Source: Lepisosteus oculatus (taxonomy: Eukaryota; Chordata; Actinopteri; Semionotiformes; Lepisosteidae). Taken from it: DNA of 64,000 bases. Of the stretch, positions 34,601 through 44,071 are shown piece by piece. A program made the position numbers and the translations under genes. The number at the start of each line of letters is the position of its first letter. Within the stretch, counting starts at the first letter, position 1. The stretch covers positions 29,583,148 through 29,647,147 of the forward strand of contig NC_090706.1 of assembly GCF_040954835.1 (NCBI RefSeq). Direction: 5' to 3'. The notes below the pieces were generated by a model, which did no database searches, was not told where the DNA came from, and worked only from the letters and a program-made list of their open reading frames with translations.

Positions 34601-37600
34601 ACCTGTGACCGGGAGTCACGCAGTGACAGATTGAGAGTGCTGCCTCGTACTGTGTCCCAGTGTTTCTGCTCTCTCTGCCTGGCCCCCTCTCCGTTTACCT
34701 GTCCCCCTGTCCATCACCTCCTCTCTCTGTCCTGCCCCCCTCTCTCCCCTCTTCCTCTCTCCTTCCCTGCATGATCGGCCTTGCCCTCTGTCTCGTGCAG
34801 CAATTCCTGGCCACTCAGCTGATCATGCAGACCTCGGAGTCGGGGATCAGCGCCAAGAGCCTGAGAGGGCGGGACTCCACGCGGAAACAGGACTCGTCCG
34901 ACAAGGTGAGCGAGGAAGACAAGAGAACGGCTACACCTGTGTGTATGTGCATACACGCGTGTTCCCGTGCATCGCTTTAAATTTGCGTTCCCATTCATCC
35001 GGATTCCGAGCCCCGAAGTCCGAAAGGCGGGGTGTCCCCCTGTGGCTTGTGGCCGTGTGTGTCCGTCGGCCCGGTCAGGCCCACGCAGTGATCTGCAGTG
35101 AGGCCCGTCCACACTCACTGCTGCCGAGCGGGCACTGCCCTACACATTTCACTCCGCACTGCCCTCCGTCCCCGGCATCTGCCCCTCCTCCTCATCCCCC
35201 TTGCCATCAGCACACCCCCATGCATGGTTTCTCCGGCCCTGCGGGATGTCCCCCTTCCCTGTCGGGAGCGACGAGGGGGACCTTCGGTCTGCATGCCCGT
35301 TGGTGCCCTGCCTGTGGGACGGCACGGCATGTCGCTGTGTCACCAGGCGTGTCGGTTTGCGTCAGTGCATCAGGGTGTTTTCAGTGTGTGTCCCTGTGTG
35401 TATCATTGTGTCACTGCGTTTCAGTGAGTGTGTGTGCTGTATCAGTGTATTTCCAGCTCTGACTGTGTCGTTTGTCCTCTCACAGGACAGTGTGCCCATG
35501 GCCTCTCCTGCCTTCCTTCTCTCTCTCTTTGTAAGTATCACTCTGTATGCACAGCCCATTGTACTGACTGCAGCCTTCAGTGTGATACAACACAGCGCAG
35601 AGCCCTTCCCTCTCGCACAGCGCGGCGCAGAGCCCTTCCCTCTCGCACAGCGTGGCGCAGAGCCCATCGCCCCCAAAACAGCGCGGTGCAGAGCCCATCG
35701 CCCCCAAAACAGCAGGGCGCAGAGCCCTTCCCTCTTGCACAGCGCGGCGCAGAGCCCATCGCCCCCAAAACAGCGCGGCGCAGAGCCCATCGCCCCCAAA
35801 ACAGCGCGGCGCAGGGCGCAGAGCCCATCGCCCCCAAAACAGCGCGGCGCAGAGCCCATCGCCCCCAAAACAGCGCAGCGCAGAGCCCTCCCCTCTCGCA
35901 CAGCGCGCCGCAGAGCCCTCCCCTCTCGCACAGCGCGGCGCAGAGCCCTTCCCTCTCGCACAGCGCACCGCAGAGCCCTCCCCTCTCGCACAGCGCGCCG
36001 CAGAGCCCTTCCCTCTCGCACAGCGCGCCGCAGAGCCCATCGCCCCCAAAACAGCGCGGCGCAGAGCCCATCGCCCCCAAAACAGCGCAGCGCAGAGCCC
36101 TTCCCTCTCGCACAGCGCGGCGCAGAGCCCTTCCCTCTCGCACAGCGCGGCGCAGAGCCCTTCCCTCTCGCACAGCGCGGCGCAGAGCCCTTCCCTCTCG
36201 CACAGCGCACCGCAGAGCCCTCCCCTCTCGCACAGCGCGCCGCAGAGCCCTCCCCTCTCGCACAGCGCGGCGCAGAGCCCTCCCCTCTCGCACAGCGCAC
36301 CGCAGAGCCCTCCCCTCTCGCACAGCGCGGCGCAGAGCCCTTCCCCTCTCGCACAGCGCGGCGCAGAGCCCTTCCCTCTCGCACAGCGCGGCGCAGAGCC
36401 CTTCCCTCTCGCACAGCGCGGCGCAGAGCCCTTCCCTCTCGCACAGCGCACCGCAGAGCCCTTCCCCTCTCGCACAGCGCGGCGCAGAGCCCTTCCCTCT
36501 CGCACAGCGCGGCGCAGAGCCCTTCCCTCTCGCACAGCGCGGCGCAGAGCCCATCACCCCGACACAGAGCTGCCCTACGTACATTACCAGTTTACATTGT
36601 ACACAAACTTATACAGAGTCATAGAAAATGCAAGCAGATAGTGTCTTGTGCTGTGAGGTTGTTTTCCGAATGCAGTGATTTTAGAGTACAGTTTTACAGC
36701 TGTCAGTGTGCTGTGAAATTATGATTGTGAGGGGCTGCAACAAAGTGAACATTTTTGAAGATCATACTGACACTGTGACCATAGTAAAGCTTCCTCTGCT
36801 ACAGAACAGAGCTTACCATGCTATATCATATAGACTCTCCAGCTGTGTGTCTCAGTAGAGAGTCTCCAGTAAGAGTCTGTACTGTAGCTGTGTGTCTCTG
36901 TACAGAGTCTCTAGTAAGAGTCTGTACTCCAGCTGTGTGTCTCTGTACAGAGTCTCTAGTAAGAGTCTGTACTTCAGCTGCGTGTCTCTGTACAGAGTCT
37001 CCAGTAAGAGTCTGTACTCCAGCTGTGTGTCTCTGTACAGAGTCTCCAGTAAGAGTCTGTACTCCAGCTGTGTGTCTCTGTACAGAGTCTCCAGTAAGAG
37101 TCTGTAATCCAGCTATGCGTACATATGGCGTAGGTATTAGAGGAAGATCGACAAACATTCCCTGACCATCCTTCCCTCCTGTTTGTGTTCTGTTTACCCG
37201 GGTCAGTGTCCCTGGAAGAGACGGGGGTCAGTAGATCCGTCTCTGTGGAAAGACAGGGTAGAGGTGGGACAGAGCAGGAGCTCTGCCTTGATCAGAAAGA
37301 GGGACAGACAGCAGGCAGGGCAGCAGCAGTCTTCAGGACAGGGTCAGCACAGACAGAGGGGCAGGAGAGGTATGTACCTCCAGTTGGAGAGCCAGTCAGT
37401 TAGGATAGGAAACCTTTATACTTATGTACATGTATGGCCTGTAAAAGCCATCTGCTTTAAACTTCTTCTTATTATGGAATTTGGACATTACCAGTCACAA
37501 AAAACAACTCCAAAAACATTTCCTGTCTTCAAAGCACTTGATGTGAGTCTCTAGTCTCTTTTGAGTTGGTGCTCCACAGCTTTGGGGTACAGCGACACGA

Positions 37601-38115
37601 GGCCCTGCACCCACAGAGTGGAGACGCGTAAGGTGGGGTCGCACGGTTAACCCGAGTCAGCTGAGCAAAGGTCAGGTGGAGGGGAACGAATGGATCCGGG
37701 GGAGACCAGGCATGTGAAGCCTTGAATATAAGCAAAGGGATCTCGAAATCAGTTCAAAACCTGACAGGAAGCCGGTGCAGGGATTCCAGGACAGGAGTGG
37801 TGTGATCACTTGCACATGGCAAGGCTAAATGCCAGACTCTGCACATAATGCAAGTAAGTTTTAGAGAGCCCTGCAAGTGGCGTGTTGACACTCCTTGACA
37901 AGCCAGCGTGTCAGTCAATCAGTCTAGGTCCGGGTGTGAGGGACTCGGAAATCGTGTGAATTTCAGCTGGTCACTGTTTCAGCCCTTGTGCACCGCAGGG
38001 TGGCAAAGCCTTTCAGACAGCAGGCTCAGATTTCCTTCTTCTCTGCCCTGTTCAGGACGGAGGAACCAGGGGCCGGAGGTGTGCCATTGAAGCTGACATG
38101 AAAATGAAGAAGTGA
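19694..38115 (+). CDS. BRD8: BRD8, bromodomain subunit of the NuA4/TIP60 complex
   Basis: Exons: 19694-19712, 21008-21104, 21416-21485, 21587-21636, 21957-22079, 22353-22433, 22608-22672, 23400-23536, 23678-23869, 25324-25429, 26396-26569, 26824-26984, 27472-27669, 27727-27897, 28818-28911, 29186-29232, 29859-30064, 32654-32746, 33541-33609, 33788-33965, 34801-34905, 35486-35530, 38056-38115. The sum is 2541 nt (846 aa plus stop). The N-terminus MAGGIG|KHKL precedes a SANT-like WSVREKLCLASSVMRSGDQN, then a Lys/Glu coiled coil, TPPPSPLLSELLKKGSLLP, an acidic middle and one bromodomain (about residues 680-780, acetyl-lysine pocket MYNSS). The last exon encodes DGGTRGRRCAIEADMKMKK, the ending of the human short isoform. 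BRD8 reads acetylated histones for the TIP60 acetyltransferase and H2A.Z-exchange complex in the nucleus. No second bromodomain is present. Splitting of 27670-27726 is uncertain (see findings). Confidence 0.95.
19713..20500. other. BRD8 intron 1, 5' part
   Basis: AT-rich and without recognisable coding, RNA or strong repeat signal. A long pyrimidine-rich array follows. Confidence 0.4.
20505..21003. repeat. Pyrimidine-rich minisatellite in BRD8 intron 1
   Basis: About 43-bp units of CTCCTCTCCTGTCTTCTCTC and TGCCCTGTCCCCTGTCCTCT running up to the exon 2 acceptor. The purine strand is open in several frames only because of composition. Confidence 0.92.
21326..21385 (-). mobile_element. Degenerate LINE 3' tail beside the BRD8 exon 3 acceptor
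   Basis: AGCTTCACTGGCGTGACCG plus CAGTGTTCACAAGGCAGG matches, in reverse, the CCAATAAAGC tail family seen elsewhere here. It ends about 30 bp before the acceptor. Confidence 0.45.
21668..21935. repeat. Minisatellite in BRD8 intron 4
   Basis: Four imperfect units of about 56-61 bp with GTGTTGTGTCTCGGGTGTGA and GGGTGGGGTGAGGGAGAGAG, starting about 30 bp after the exon 4 donor. Confidence 0.9.
22081..22275. repeat. Minisatellite in BRD8 intron 5
   Basis: Three to four units of about 58 bp with TGTTACTCTACACTGTTTTC and TACAGTATTGTCCTGGTAGC. The array begins at the exon 5 donor. Confidence 0.88.
22928..23148. mobile_element. Tc1/mariner-type MITE in BRD8 intron 7
   Basis: 221 bp bounded by CAGTG and CACTG ends inside TATATA-rich flanks, consistent with TA target sites. 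It contains GTGTGAAAAAGTGTTTGTCC, ATGTTTCAGATCATCAAACA and CCAAACCTACATGGCCCTGT, a non-autonomous family widespread in fish. Assignment to a superfamily is inferred from the CAGT end and TA flanks. Confidence 0.7.
23995..24195 (+). repeat. Copy of a dispersed 108-bp family in BRD8 intron 9
   Basis: Contains GCACTTCTTTAAATAAAGG, GTGTGGAACAAGTTGCC and AAGAAACAGCTGGATGAGAT, about 1.6 units. Related copies occur near 17,000, 34,060, 46,055 and 58,420. Confidence 0.7.
24200..25320. other. BRD8 intron 9, remainder
   Basis: No exon or named repeat recognised. Mixed-composition sequence of interspersed-repeat character. Confidence 0.35.
25826..26220. repeat. 57-bp minisatellite in BRD8 intron 10
   Basis: About seven units with CTGTCAGTGAGAGCTGTCTC and TGACTCTACTGTGATCCTAC. 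Some units lack a CTC triplet. Confidence 0.93.
27150..27465. repeat. Pyrimidine repeat in BRD8 intron 12
   Basis: CTCCTCTCCTGCCCTGCCCT-type low-complexity repeat ending at the polypyrimidine tract of the exon 13 acceptor. Confidence 0.9.
27940..28780. repeat. Minisatellite in BRD8 intron 14
   Basis: About 19 units of 44-53 bp containing ACACTGAACAGCCCTGTACT and GTCTGGAGCACACTGCTAC. It starts about 45 bp after the donor. Confidence 0.94.
29250..29760. repeat. 49-bp minisatellite in BRD8 intron 16
   Basis: About 10 units of TTGCTCATCCCTCCATCTCA followed by TCCTCCTCCATCTCTTCATT. Confidence 0.94.
30085..32350. repeat. 33-bp minisatellite with higher-order structure, BRD8 intron 17
   Basis: More than 60 copies of CTCTTCCACACACTGTCAGG plus ACCTGACTCTGTG. 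Because 33 is a multiple of three, frames stay open on both strands. The same ordered set of variant monomers recurs 1063 bp apart (30165 and 31228). An array-end sequence GCACATGGTCAGTCCCTGAC occurs at 31011 and again at 32318. Confidence 0.96.
32775..33500. repeat. 42-bp minisatellite in BRD8 intron 18
   Basis: About 17 units of GTAACAGGACTGTTCTACTG followed by TACTGGGACTGTAGCTCCTA. The same unit forms a second array at 38,770-39,370. Confidence 0.96.
34055..34640. other. BRD8 intron 20 with a dispersed-repeat copy
   Basis: 34060-34165 is a minus-oriented copy of the 108-bp dispersed family (GCTCCACACTCCCACC). The rest shows nothing recognisable. Confidence 0.45.
35580..36560. repeat. GC-rich 30/31-bp minisatellite in the last BRD8 intron
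   Basis: About 32 units of CGCGGCGCAGAGCCCTTCCC or CGCGGCGCAGAGCCCATCGC with CTCGCACAG or CCCCAAAACAG linkers. It starts 50 bp after the donor at 35530. The long Arg/Ala-rich and Pro/Ser-rich frames through it are periodic artefacts. Confidence 0.96.
36830..37113. repeat. 45-bp minisatellite in the last BRD8 intron
   Basis: Six units of CTCCAGCTGTGTGTCTCTGT followed by ACAGAGTCTCCAGTAAGAGT. Confidence 0.94.
37120..38050. other. 3' part of the last BRD8 intron
   Basis: No exon seen before 38056. 37,560-37,860 (AACCTGACAGGAAGCCGGTG, GTGTGATCACTTGC) has the look of an old interspersed repeat, which I cannot name. Confidence 0.4.
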
Positions 38116-38319
38116 GAGTGGGCGGGGAGGAGAGAGAGGCGGAGGGGCGCCGGCGGGCCGTTGGAACAGTGTTGCTCTGGGGGAGAACGCTCCTCACGCC
38201 AGTCTCGCTGCCCCCCTCTCGCTCTCCTCCTCTGGCCTGGGCCCCGACTGGGACATGCAGTTTTCTCTCCAATTCCCTGTTTCACTTTGTTTTTTAAGTG
38301 ACTTATTTTTGTTTCTTCC

Positions 38320-38550
38320 TCTCTGTCCCGGGACATCTCCTTGCTCCTTCACTCTGTCCCGGGACATCTCCCTGACTGACTCCCTCCACTCCTCGCTCTG
38401 TCCCGGGACATCTCCTCCCTGACTGACTCCCTCCACTCCTCGCTCTGTCCCGGGACATCTCCTCCCTGACTGACTCCCTCCACTCCTCGCTCTGTCCCGG
38501 GACGTCTCCCTGCTCCCTCCCTCGCTTTGTCCCGGGATGTCTCCTCCCTC
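38320..38550. repeat. Tandem repeat in the BRD8 3' UTR
   Basis: Five units of about 50 bp with CTCTGTCCCGGGACATCTCC and CTGACTGACTCCCTCCACTC. They lie between the stop codon and the AATAAA, so they are probably in mature mRNA. Confidence 0.9.
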
Positions 38551-38692
38551 TGTTGTGTTGTTGTTGTTGTTGTTTGATTGTAGGAGTGCAGAGAATTTTG
38601 TCCTGTTGGCACAAGTGTGTGCACAGACCATACTGCCCTTGTGTACATATTTTCAATTTTCATTTTTTTGCTAATGTACTACTGAATGTTGT

Positions 38693-38698
38693 AATAAA
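38693..38698 (+). promoter_or_regulatory. BRD8 polyadenylation signal (AATAAA)
   Basis: AATAAA after a T-rich stretch, 578 bp beyond the stop codon. The implied 3' UTR includes the CCCGGGACATCTCC tandem repeat. Confidence 0.65.
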
Positions 38699-38769
38699 GA
38701 AATATTAAAAATGTTCTTTCTATATGACCTGTGTGGATTGAGCTGTCCCATGTGAGAGCTGGGATCTGG

Positions 38770-39370
38770 TACTCCTGTTGTAACAGGACTGTTCTACTGT
38801 ACTCCTGTTGTAACAGGACTGTTCTACTGTACTGGGACTGTAGCGCCTATTGTAACAGGACTGTTCTACTGCACTGGGACTGTAGCTCCTATTGTAACAG
38901 GACTGTTCTACTGCACTGGGACTGTAGCTCCTATTGTAACAGGACTGTCCTACTGTACTGCAACTGTAGCTCCTATTGTAACAGGACTGTTCTACTGTAC
39001 TGGACTGTAGCTCCTATTGTAACAGGACTGTTCTACTTCACTAGGACTGTAGCTCCTATTGTAACAGGACTGTTCTACTGTACTGGACTGTAGCTCCTAT
39101 TGTAACAGGACTGTTCTACTTCACTAGGACTGTAGCTCCTATTGTAACAGGACTGTTCTACTGTACTGGACTGTAGCTCCTATTGTAACAGGACTGTTCT
39201 ACTTCACTAGGACTGTAGCTCCTATTGTAACAGGACTGTTCTACTGTACTGGGACTGTAGCCTCTATTGTAACGGGACTGTTCTACTGTACTGGACTGTA
39301 GCCCCTATTGTAACAGGACTGTTCTACTGCACTGGGACTATAGCTCCTATTGTAACAAAACTGTTCACTG
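38770..39370. repeat. Second array of the 42-bp BRD8 unit, between BRD8 and NHP2
   Basis: About 14 units of 39-42 bp with AACAGGACTGTTCTACTGTA and CTGTAGCTCCTATTGTAACA, in the same orientation as the intron 18 array 5 kb upstream. Confidence 0.95.
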
Positions 39371-39591
39371 TACTAAGACTGGGCACTGGAACTGTAGCCC
39401 CTGTCATAACGTGTTCTGCTGTTCAGGGACTGTAAATGTAATTGTAAAATGCTATGGTAAAAGCTGTTCAGTGAATGTAACGGTTCGTCTCGAGAAAGTC
39501 CGTTTCGTGTTCAATACTCCTCCGTAGCACCAGAGGGCGCGAGTATCCCTCGGGCCACATGGCGAGTTAAAAATCAAGCAGGAAAGGGAAG

Positions 39592-39620
39592 TGACGTCAA
39601 GGATCCAGTAACAACACGTG
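39592..39620 (+). promoter_or_regulatory. CRE and E-box in the NHP2 promoter
   Basis: A full CRE (TGACGTCA, 39592-39599) and an E-box (CACGTG, 39615-39620) lie 95-125 bp upstream of the NHP2 ATG. Myc/Max-type E-boxes are common in ribosome-biogenesis genes. Occupancy is inferred. Confidence 0.55.
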
Positions 39621-39714
39621 TTGTGGCTGCAGACCGCGTCTCTAAAGCCAGAAGGTTGAACATTGCAGGCGCAATTCACGCGAGTAACAGAATAAGCAGA
39701 ATTTGTTTTAAAAA

Positions 39715-42700
39715 ATGACCAAAGCGAAAAAGGAGAAGGTGGAGGAGGAGAGCGGCAGCACGGAGAACACGTATCAGGACCTCATCGCCAATATCAACGC
39801 CATTGCCCAGCCGCTGGCGTCTCGGAAGCTCACGAAGAAACTGTACAAGTGCGTCAAGAAGGGTAGGAGCACTGCCGCCTCGCTGCTGCTGCTAACATGA
39901 GTGTGGACGCCCCTCTCCGGGCCTGCCGGACACCGGGGTCCGAGACGGGGTACCGTGCACGTCGGAGTGAATGCGCTGTTCATTAGCTGTGCTAATGAAC
40001 GGCTACTGGCGATAATGAGCAGACTGGTTATTTTGCTCGCTTTTCTATCCCTTCTCCTTTCTCTCTCCCTCCCCAACTCTTCTCCGTCTCACTCCTCCTA
40101 CATTCAAACAGCTTTATTGGCGGGGCCGATGAGTTACAGTGATGCCAAAGCACGTACAACTAACACGTTTACAGACATTTAAATATGGAGCATTATTGAG
40201 TGACAGGAGATCACACGCTGGGCTGCAGCTCTATTGAGTTTCCTCTCCCAGTAGGATCGGAAGCTACAATTGTGTAATTCAAGAGTTTTTACTCTCTCAC
40301 TCTATCCCAGCCTCCAAGCAGAAGCAGATCCGTAGAGGGGTGAAGGAGGTCCAGAAGTTCATCAACAAGGGGGAGAAGGGGTAAGTCAGAGGCGACTTTG
40401 GTGTGAGTGTGTCAGGTTGAATCGAATGTGTTGCTGTGGGTCAGGTGGGGAGTGTTGTTGTGCAGGACTGTGGTGATGCTGTGTGTCTGGGTCAGGTGGG
40501 GAGTGTTTGGTGTTGCAGGACTGTTGTGATGCTGTGTGTCGGTGTCAGGTGGGGAGTGTTGTTGAGCAGGACTGTGGTGATGCTGTGTGTGGGGGTCAGG
40601 TGGGGAGTGTTGTTGAGCAGGACTGTGGTGATGCTGTGTGTCTGGGTCAGGTGGGGAGTGTTGTTGTGCAGGACTGTGGTGATGCTGTGTGTCTGGGTCA
40701 GGTGGGGAGTGTTGTTGTGCAGGACTGTGGTGATGCTGTGCGTGGGGGTCAGGTGGGGAGTGTTGTTGTGCAGGACTGTGGTGATGCTGTGTGTCTGGGT
40801 CAGGTGGGGAGTGTTTGGTGTTGCAGGACTGTGGTGATGCTGTGTGTGTGGGTCAGGTGGGGAGTGTTTGGTGTTGCAGGACTGTGGTGATGCTGTGTGT
40901 GGGGGTCAGGTGGGGAGTGTTGTTGAGCAGGACTGTGGTGATGCTGTGTGTGGGGGTCAGGTGGGGAGTGTTGTTGAGCAGGACTGTGGTGATGCTGTGT
41001 GTGGGGGTCAGGTGGGGAGTGTTGTTGTGCAGGACTGTGGTGATGCTGTGTGTGGGGGTCAGGTGGGGAGTGTTGTTGAGCAGGACTGTGGTGATGCTGT
41101 GCGTGGGGGTCAGGTGGGGAGTGTTGTTGTGCAGGACTGTGGTGATGCTGTGCGTGGGGGTCAGGTGGGGAGTGTTGTTGTGCAGGACTGTGGTGATGCT
41201 GTGTGTGGGGGTCAGGTGGGGAGTGTTGTTGAGCAGGACTGTGGTGATGCTGTGTGTGTGTGGGGAGAGTGAGTGATGCTGTGTTCCTGACTTCTTGTCA
41301 CTGTGCAGGATTGTGGTGTTGGCCGGGGACACACTGCCTATCGATGTGTACTGTCACATCCCTGTCATGTGTGAGGACCGCAGCCTGCCCTACGCCTACG
41401 TCCCTTCTAAAGTGGTGAGAATCCCTCGTTATGCCATCATTACACCCTCCTCAACGCAGTCCTCAAGATTGTAACATCTGCATGGTTCTAGTGTTGAAGG
41501 CAACACTAAATGCTGCAGATAGTCCCTGTGGAGTCCAGCACACTGATGCAGCCCAGTCACAGGGCTCTAGACTCTTCCAGTCCCTGTGGTGTCCAGCACA
41601 CTGATGCAGCCCAGTCACAGGGCTCTAGACTCTTCCAGTCCCTGTGGAGTCCAGCACACTGATGCAGCCCAGTCACAGGGCTCTAGACTCTTCCAGTCCC
41701 TGTGGAGTCCAGTACACTGATGCAGCCCAGTCACAGGGCTCTAGACTCTTCCAGTCCCTGTGGAGTCCAGTACACTGATGCAGCCCAGTCACAGGGCTCT
41801 AGACTCTTCCAGTCCCTGTGGAGTCCAGTACACTGACACGGCCCAGTCACAGGCTCTAGACTCTTCCAGTCCCTGTGGAGTCCAGTACACTGACACAGCC
41901 CAGTCACAGGGCTCTAGACTCTTCCAGTCCCTGTGGAGTCCAGTACACTGACACGGCCCAGTCACAGGCTCTAGACTCTTCCAGTCCCTGTGGAGTCCAG
42001 TACACTGACACAGCCCAGTACTGGACTCCACAGGGACTGGGCTGTGTCAGGGCTCTAGACTCTTCCAGTCCCTGTGGAGTCCAGTACACTGACACTGCCC
42101 AGTCACAGGGCTCTAGACTCTTCTGGTCCCTGTGGAGTCCAGTACACTGACACTGCCCAGTCACAGGGCTCTAGACTCTTCCGGTCCCTGTGGAGTCCAG
42201 TACACTGACACGGCCCAGTCACAGGCTCTAGACTCTTCCAGTCCCTGTGGAGTCCAGTACACTGACACAGCCCAATCACAGGGCTCTAGACTCTTCTAGT
42301 CCCTGTGGAGTCCAGTACACTGACACAGCCCAGTCACAGGGCTCTAGACTCTTCCAGTCCCTGTGGAGTCCAGTACACTGACACGGCCCAGTCACAGGCT
42401 CTAGACTCTTCCAGTCCCTGTGGAGTCCAGTACACTGACACAGCCCAGTCACAGGGCTCTAGACTCTTCCAGTCCCTGTGGAGTCCAGTACACTGACACT
42501 GCCCAGTCACAGGGCTCTAGACTCTTCTGGTCCCTGTGGAGTCCAGTACACTGACACTGCCCAGTCACAGGGCTCTAGACTCTTCCGGTCCCTGTGGAGT
42601 CCAGTACACTGACACGGCCCAGTCACAGGCTCTAGACTCTTCCAGTCCCTGTGGAGTCCAGTACACTGACACAGCCCAATCACAGGGCTCTAGACTCTTC

Positions 42701-43463
42701 TAGTCCCTGTGGAGTCCAGTACACTGACACAGCCCAGTCACAGGGCTCTAGACTCTTCCAGTCCCTGTGGAGTCCAGTACACTGACACGGCCCAGTCACA
42801 GGCTCTAGACTCTTCCAGTCCCTGTGGAGTCCAGTACACTGACACAGCCCAGTCACAGGGCTCTAGACTCTTCCAGTCCCTGTGGAGTCCAGTACACTGA
42901 CACGGCCCAGTCACAGGCTCTAGACTCTTCCAGTCCCTGTGGAGTCCAGTACACTGACACAGCCCAGTCACAGGGCTCTAGACTCTTCCAGTCCCTGTGG
43001 AGTCCAGTACACTGACACTGCCCAGTCACAGGGCTCTAGACTCTTCTGGTCCCTGTGGAGTCCAGTACACTGACACTGCCCAGTCACAGGGCTCTAGACT
43101 CTTCCGGTCCCTGTGGAGTCCAGTACACTGACACGGCCCAGTCACAGGCTCTAGACTCTTCCAGTCCCTGTGGAGTCCAGTACACTGACACAGCCCAATC
43201 ACAGGGCTCTAGACTCTTCTAGTCCCTGTGGAGTCCAGTACACTGACACAGCCCAGTCACAGGGCTCTAGACTCTTCCAGTCCCTGTGGAGTCCAGTACA
43301 CTTGTGGGTATTCAAGCCTGCGTTTCTCTCTCTGCAGGATCTGGGCACCTCAGCTGGCTCCAAGCGCCCGACCTGCGTGATAATGATCAAGCCCCACGAG
43401 GACTACCAGGAGGCCTATGACGAGTGCCTGGAGGAGGTGACCTCTCTTCCTGCGCCTCTCTGA
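39715..43463 (+). CDS. NHP2: NHP2, H/ACA ribonucleoprotein subunit 2, complete
   Basis: Four exons: 39715-39862, 40311-40380, 41309-41414, 43338-43463. They total 450 nt, 149 aa plus stop (human 153 aa). The protein starts MTKAKKEKVEEESGSTENTY and contains AQPLASRKLTKKLYKCVKK, then the L7Ae-type core RRGVKEVQKFINKGEKGIVV, LAGDTLPIDVYCHIPVMCED and RPTCVIM. It ends EEVTSLPAPL. NHP2 binds the kink-type region of H/ACA RNAs with dyskerin, NOP10 and GAR1, for rRNA pseudouridylation and telomerase RNA stability, in nucleoli and Cajal bodies. Introns 2 and 3 are almost wholly minisatellite. The start is fixed by an in-frame ATG matching the family N-terminus. Confidence 0.97.
40091..40262 (-). mobile_element. 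LINE 3' end in NHP2 intron 1
   Basis: The minus strand reads CTACTGGGAGAGGAAACTCA, GCAGCCCAGCGTGTGATCTC, TGCTTTGGCATCACTG and CCGCCAATAAAGCTGTTTGA. The first two blocks are shared with 51,890-52,320 and the tail with 10,030-10,285. Confidence 0.7.
40425..41265. repeat. 51-bp minisatellite in NHP2 intron 2 with acceptor-like motif
   Basis: About 16 units of GTCAGGTGGGGAGTGTTGTT followed by GTGCAGGACTGTGGTGATGC. Each unit has TGTGCAG|GACTGTGGTG, close to the true exon 3 acceptor CTGTGCAG|GATTGTGGTG at 41309. A period of 51 keeps frames open. Confidence 0.95.
41512..43302. repeat. 58-bp minisatellite filling NHP2 intron 3
   Basis: About 30 units of GGGCTCTAGACTCTTCCAGT, CCCTGTGGAGTCCAGTACAC and TGACACAGCCCAGTCACA. 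A block of about 404 bp (seven units) repeats as a whole: the same unit order recurs at 42305 and 42709. An inverted piece sits at about 42,012-42,050. Confidence 0.96.
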
Positions 43464-44071
43464 CCGCGCCACACCCCCCAGTAGCCTGCCCGGGACACGC
43501 CCTGCCCCCCCCTCCCTTCCCCTAGCTGTTGCGATTCGGTCCGGGTTCTCTCTGTGAGAACAGTGGCTTGTGCACAGAGAGCACAGCTGTGGCACAACAC
43601 CAAGCACGCGAAGGAGCAGACCCCAACACCGCAGCGCTGCCCTGTGTGCTTTTCACGGGGCCTGACAAGGACGCTCTTGAGGAGTGCGGAAAGCCAGTCC
43701 GTTCGCGTTATCACCAGTCTTATAAAATTCCTGTCCCCTGCGCGTGGCTGGCTGGTGGTGAACAGCAGCAACATCTCCCACCTCTTTCTGTCCCCTTTTC
43801 CTTCTCCATTCCGGGCGGGACGCCTGTCTGTGTCTGTCCCAGTGCAGCCGGGTGCAGGGCTCCATTCCCGGGCTGGAATCCAGGCATGAAGCTCCTTTGG
43901 GATTCAAGTTCTGTAACTGGACACTCAGAGCAATAGGAACTTCAGCCCCCTTCTGCCCCCTGCTGGCCGCTATGAGGAACTGCGGCTCTGCCCCCCCTGT
44001 ATGTGTGTTCATGAGCAAGTGTTGGACAGCATTTAACTGTTTCCTTACTTTTTTAAAATACCTTCCTGCAC

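Noticed and set aside
35201-36724. Frames of 330-507 codons rich in Ala/Arg or Pro/Ser
   Set aside because: They are products of the GC-rich 30/31-bp array in the last BRD8 intron.
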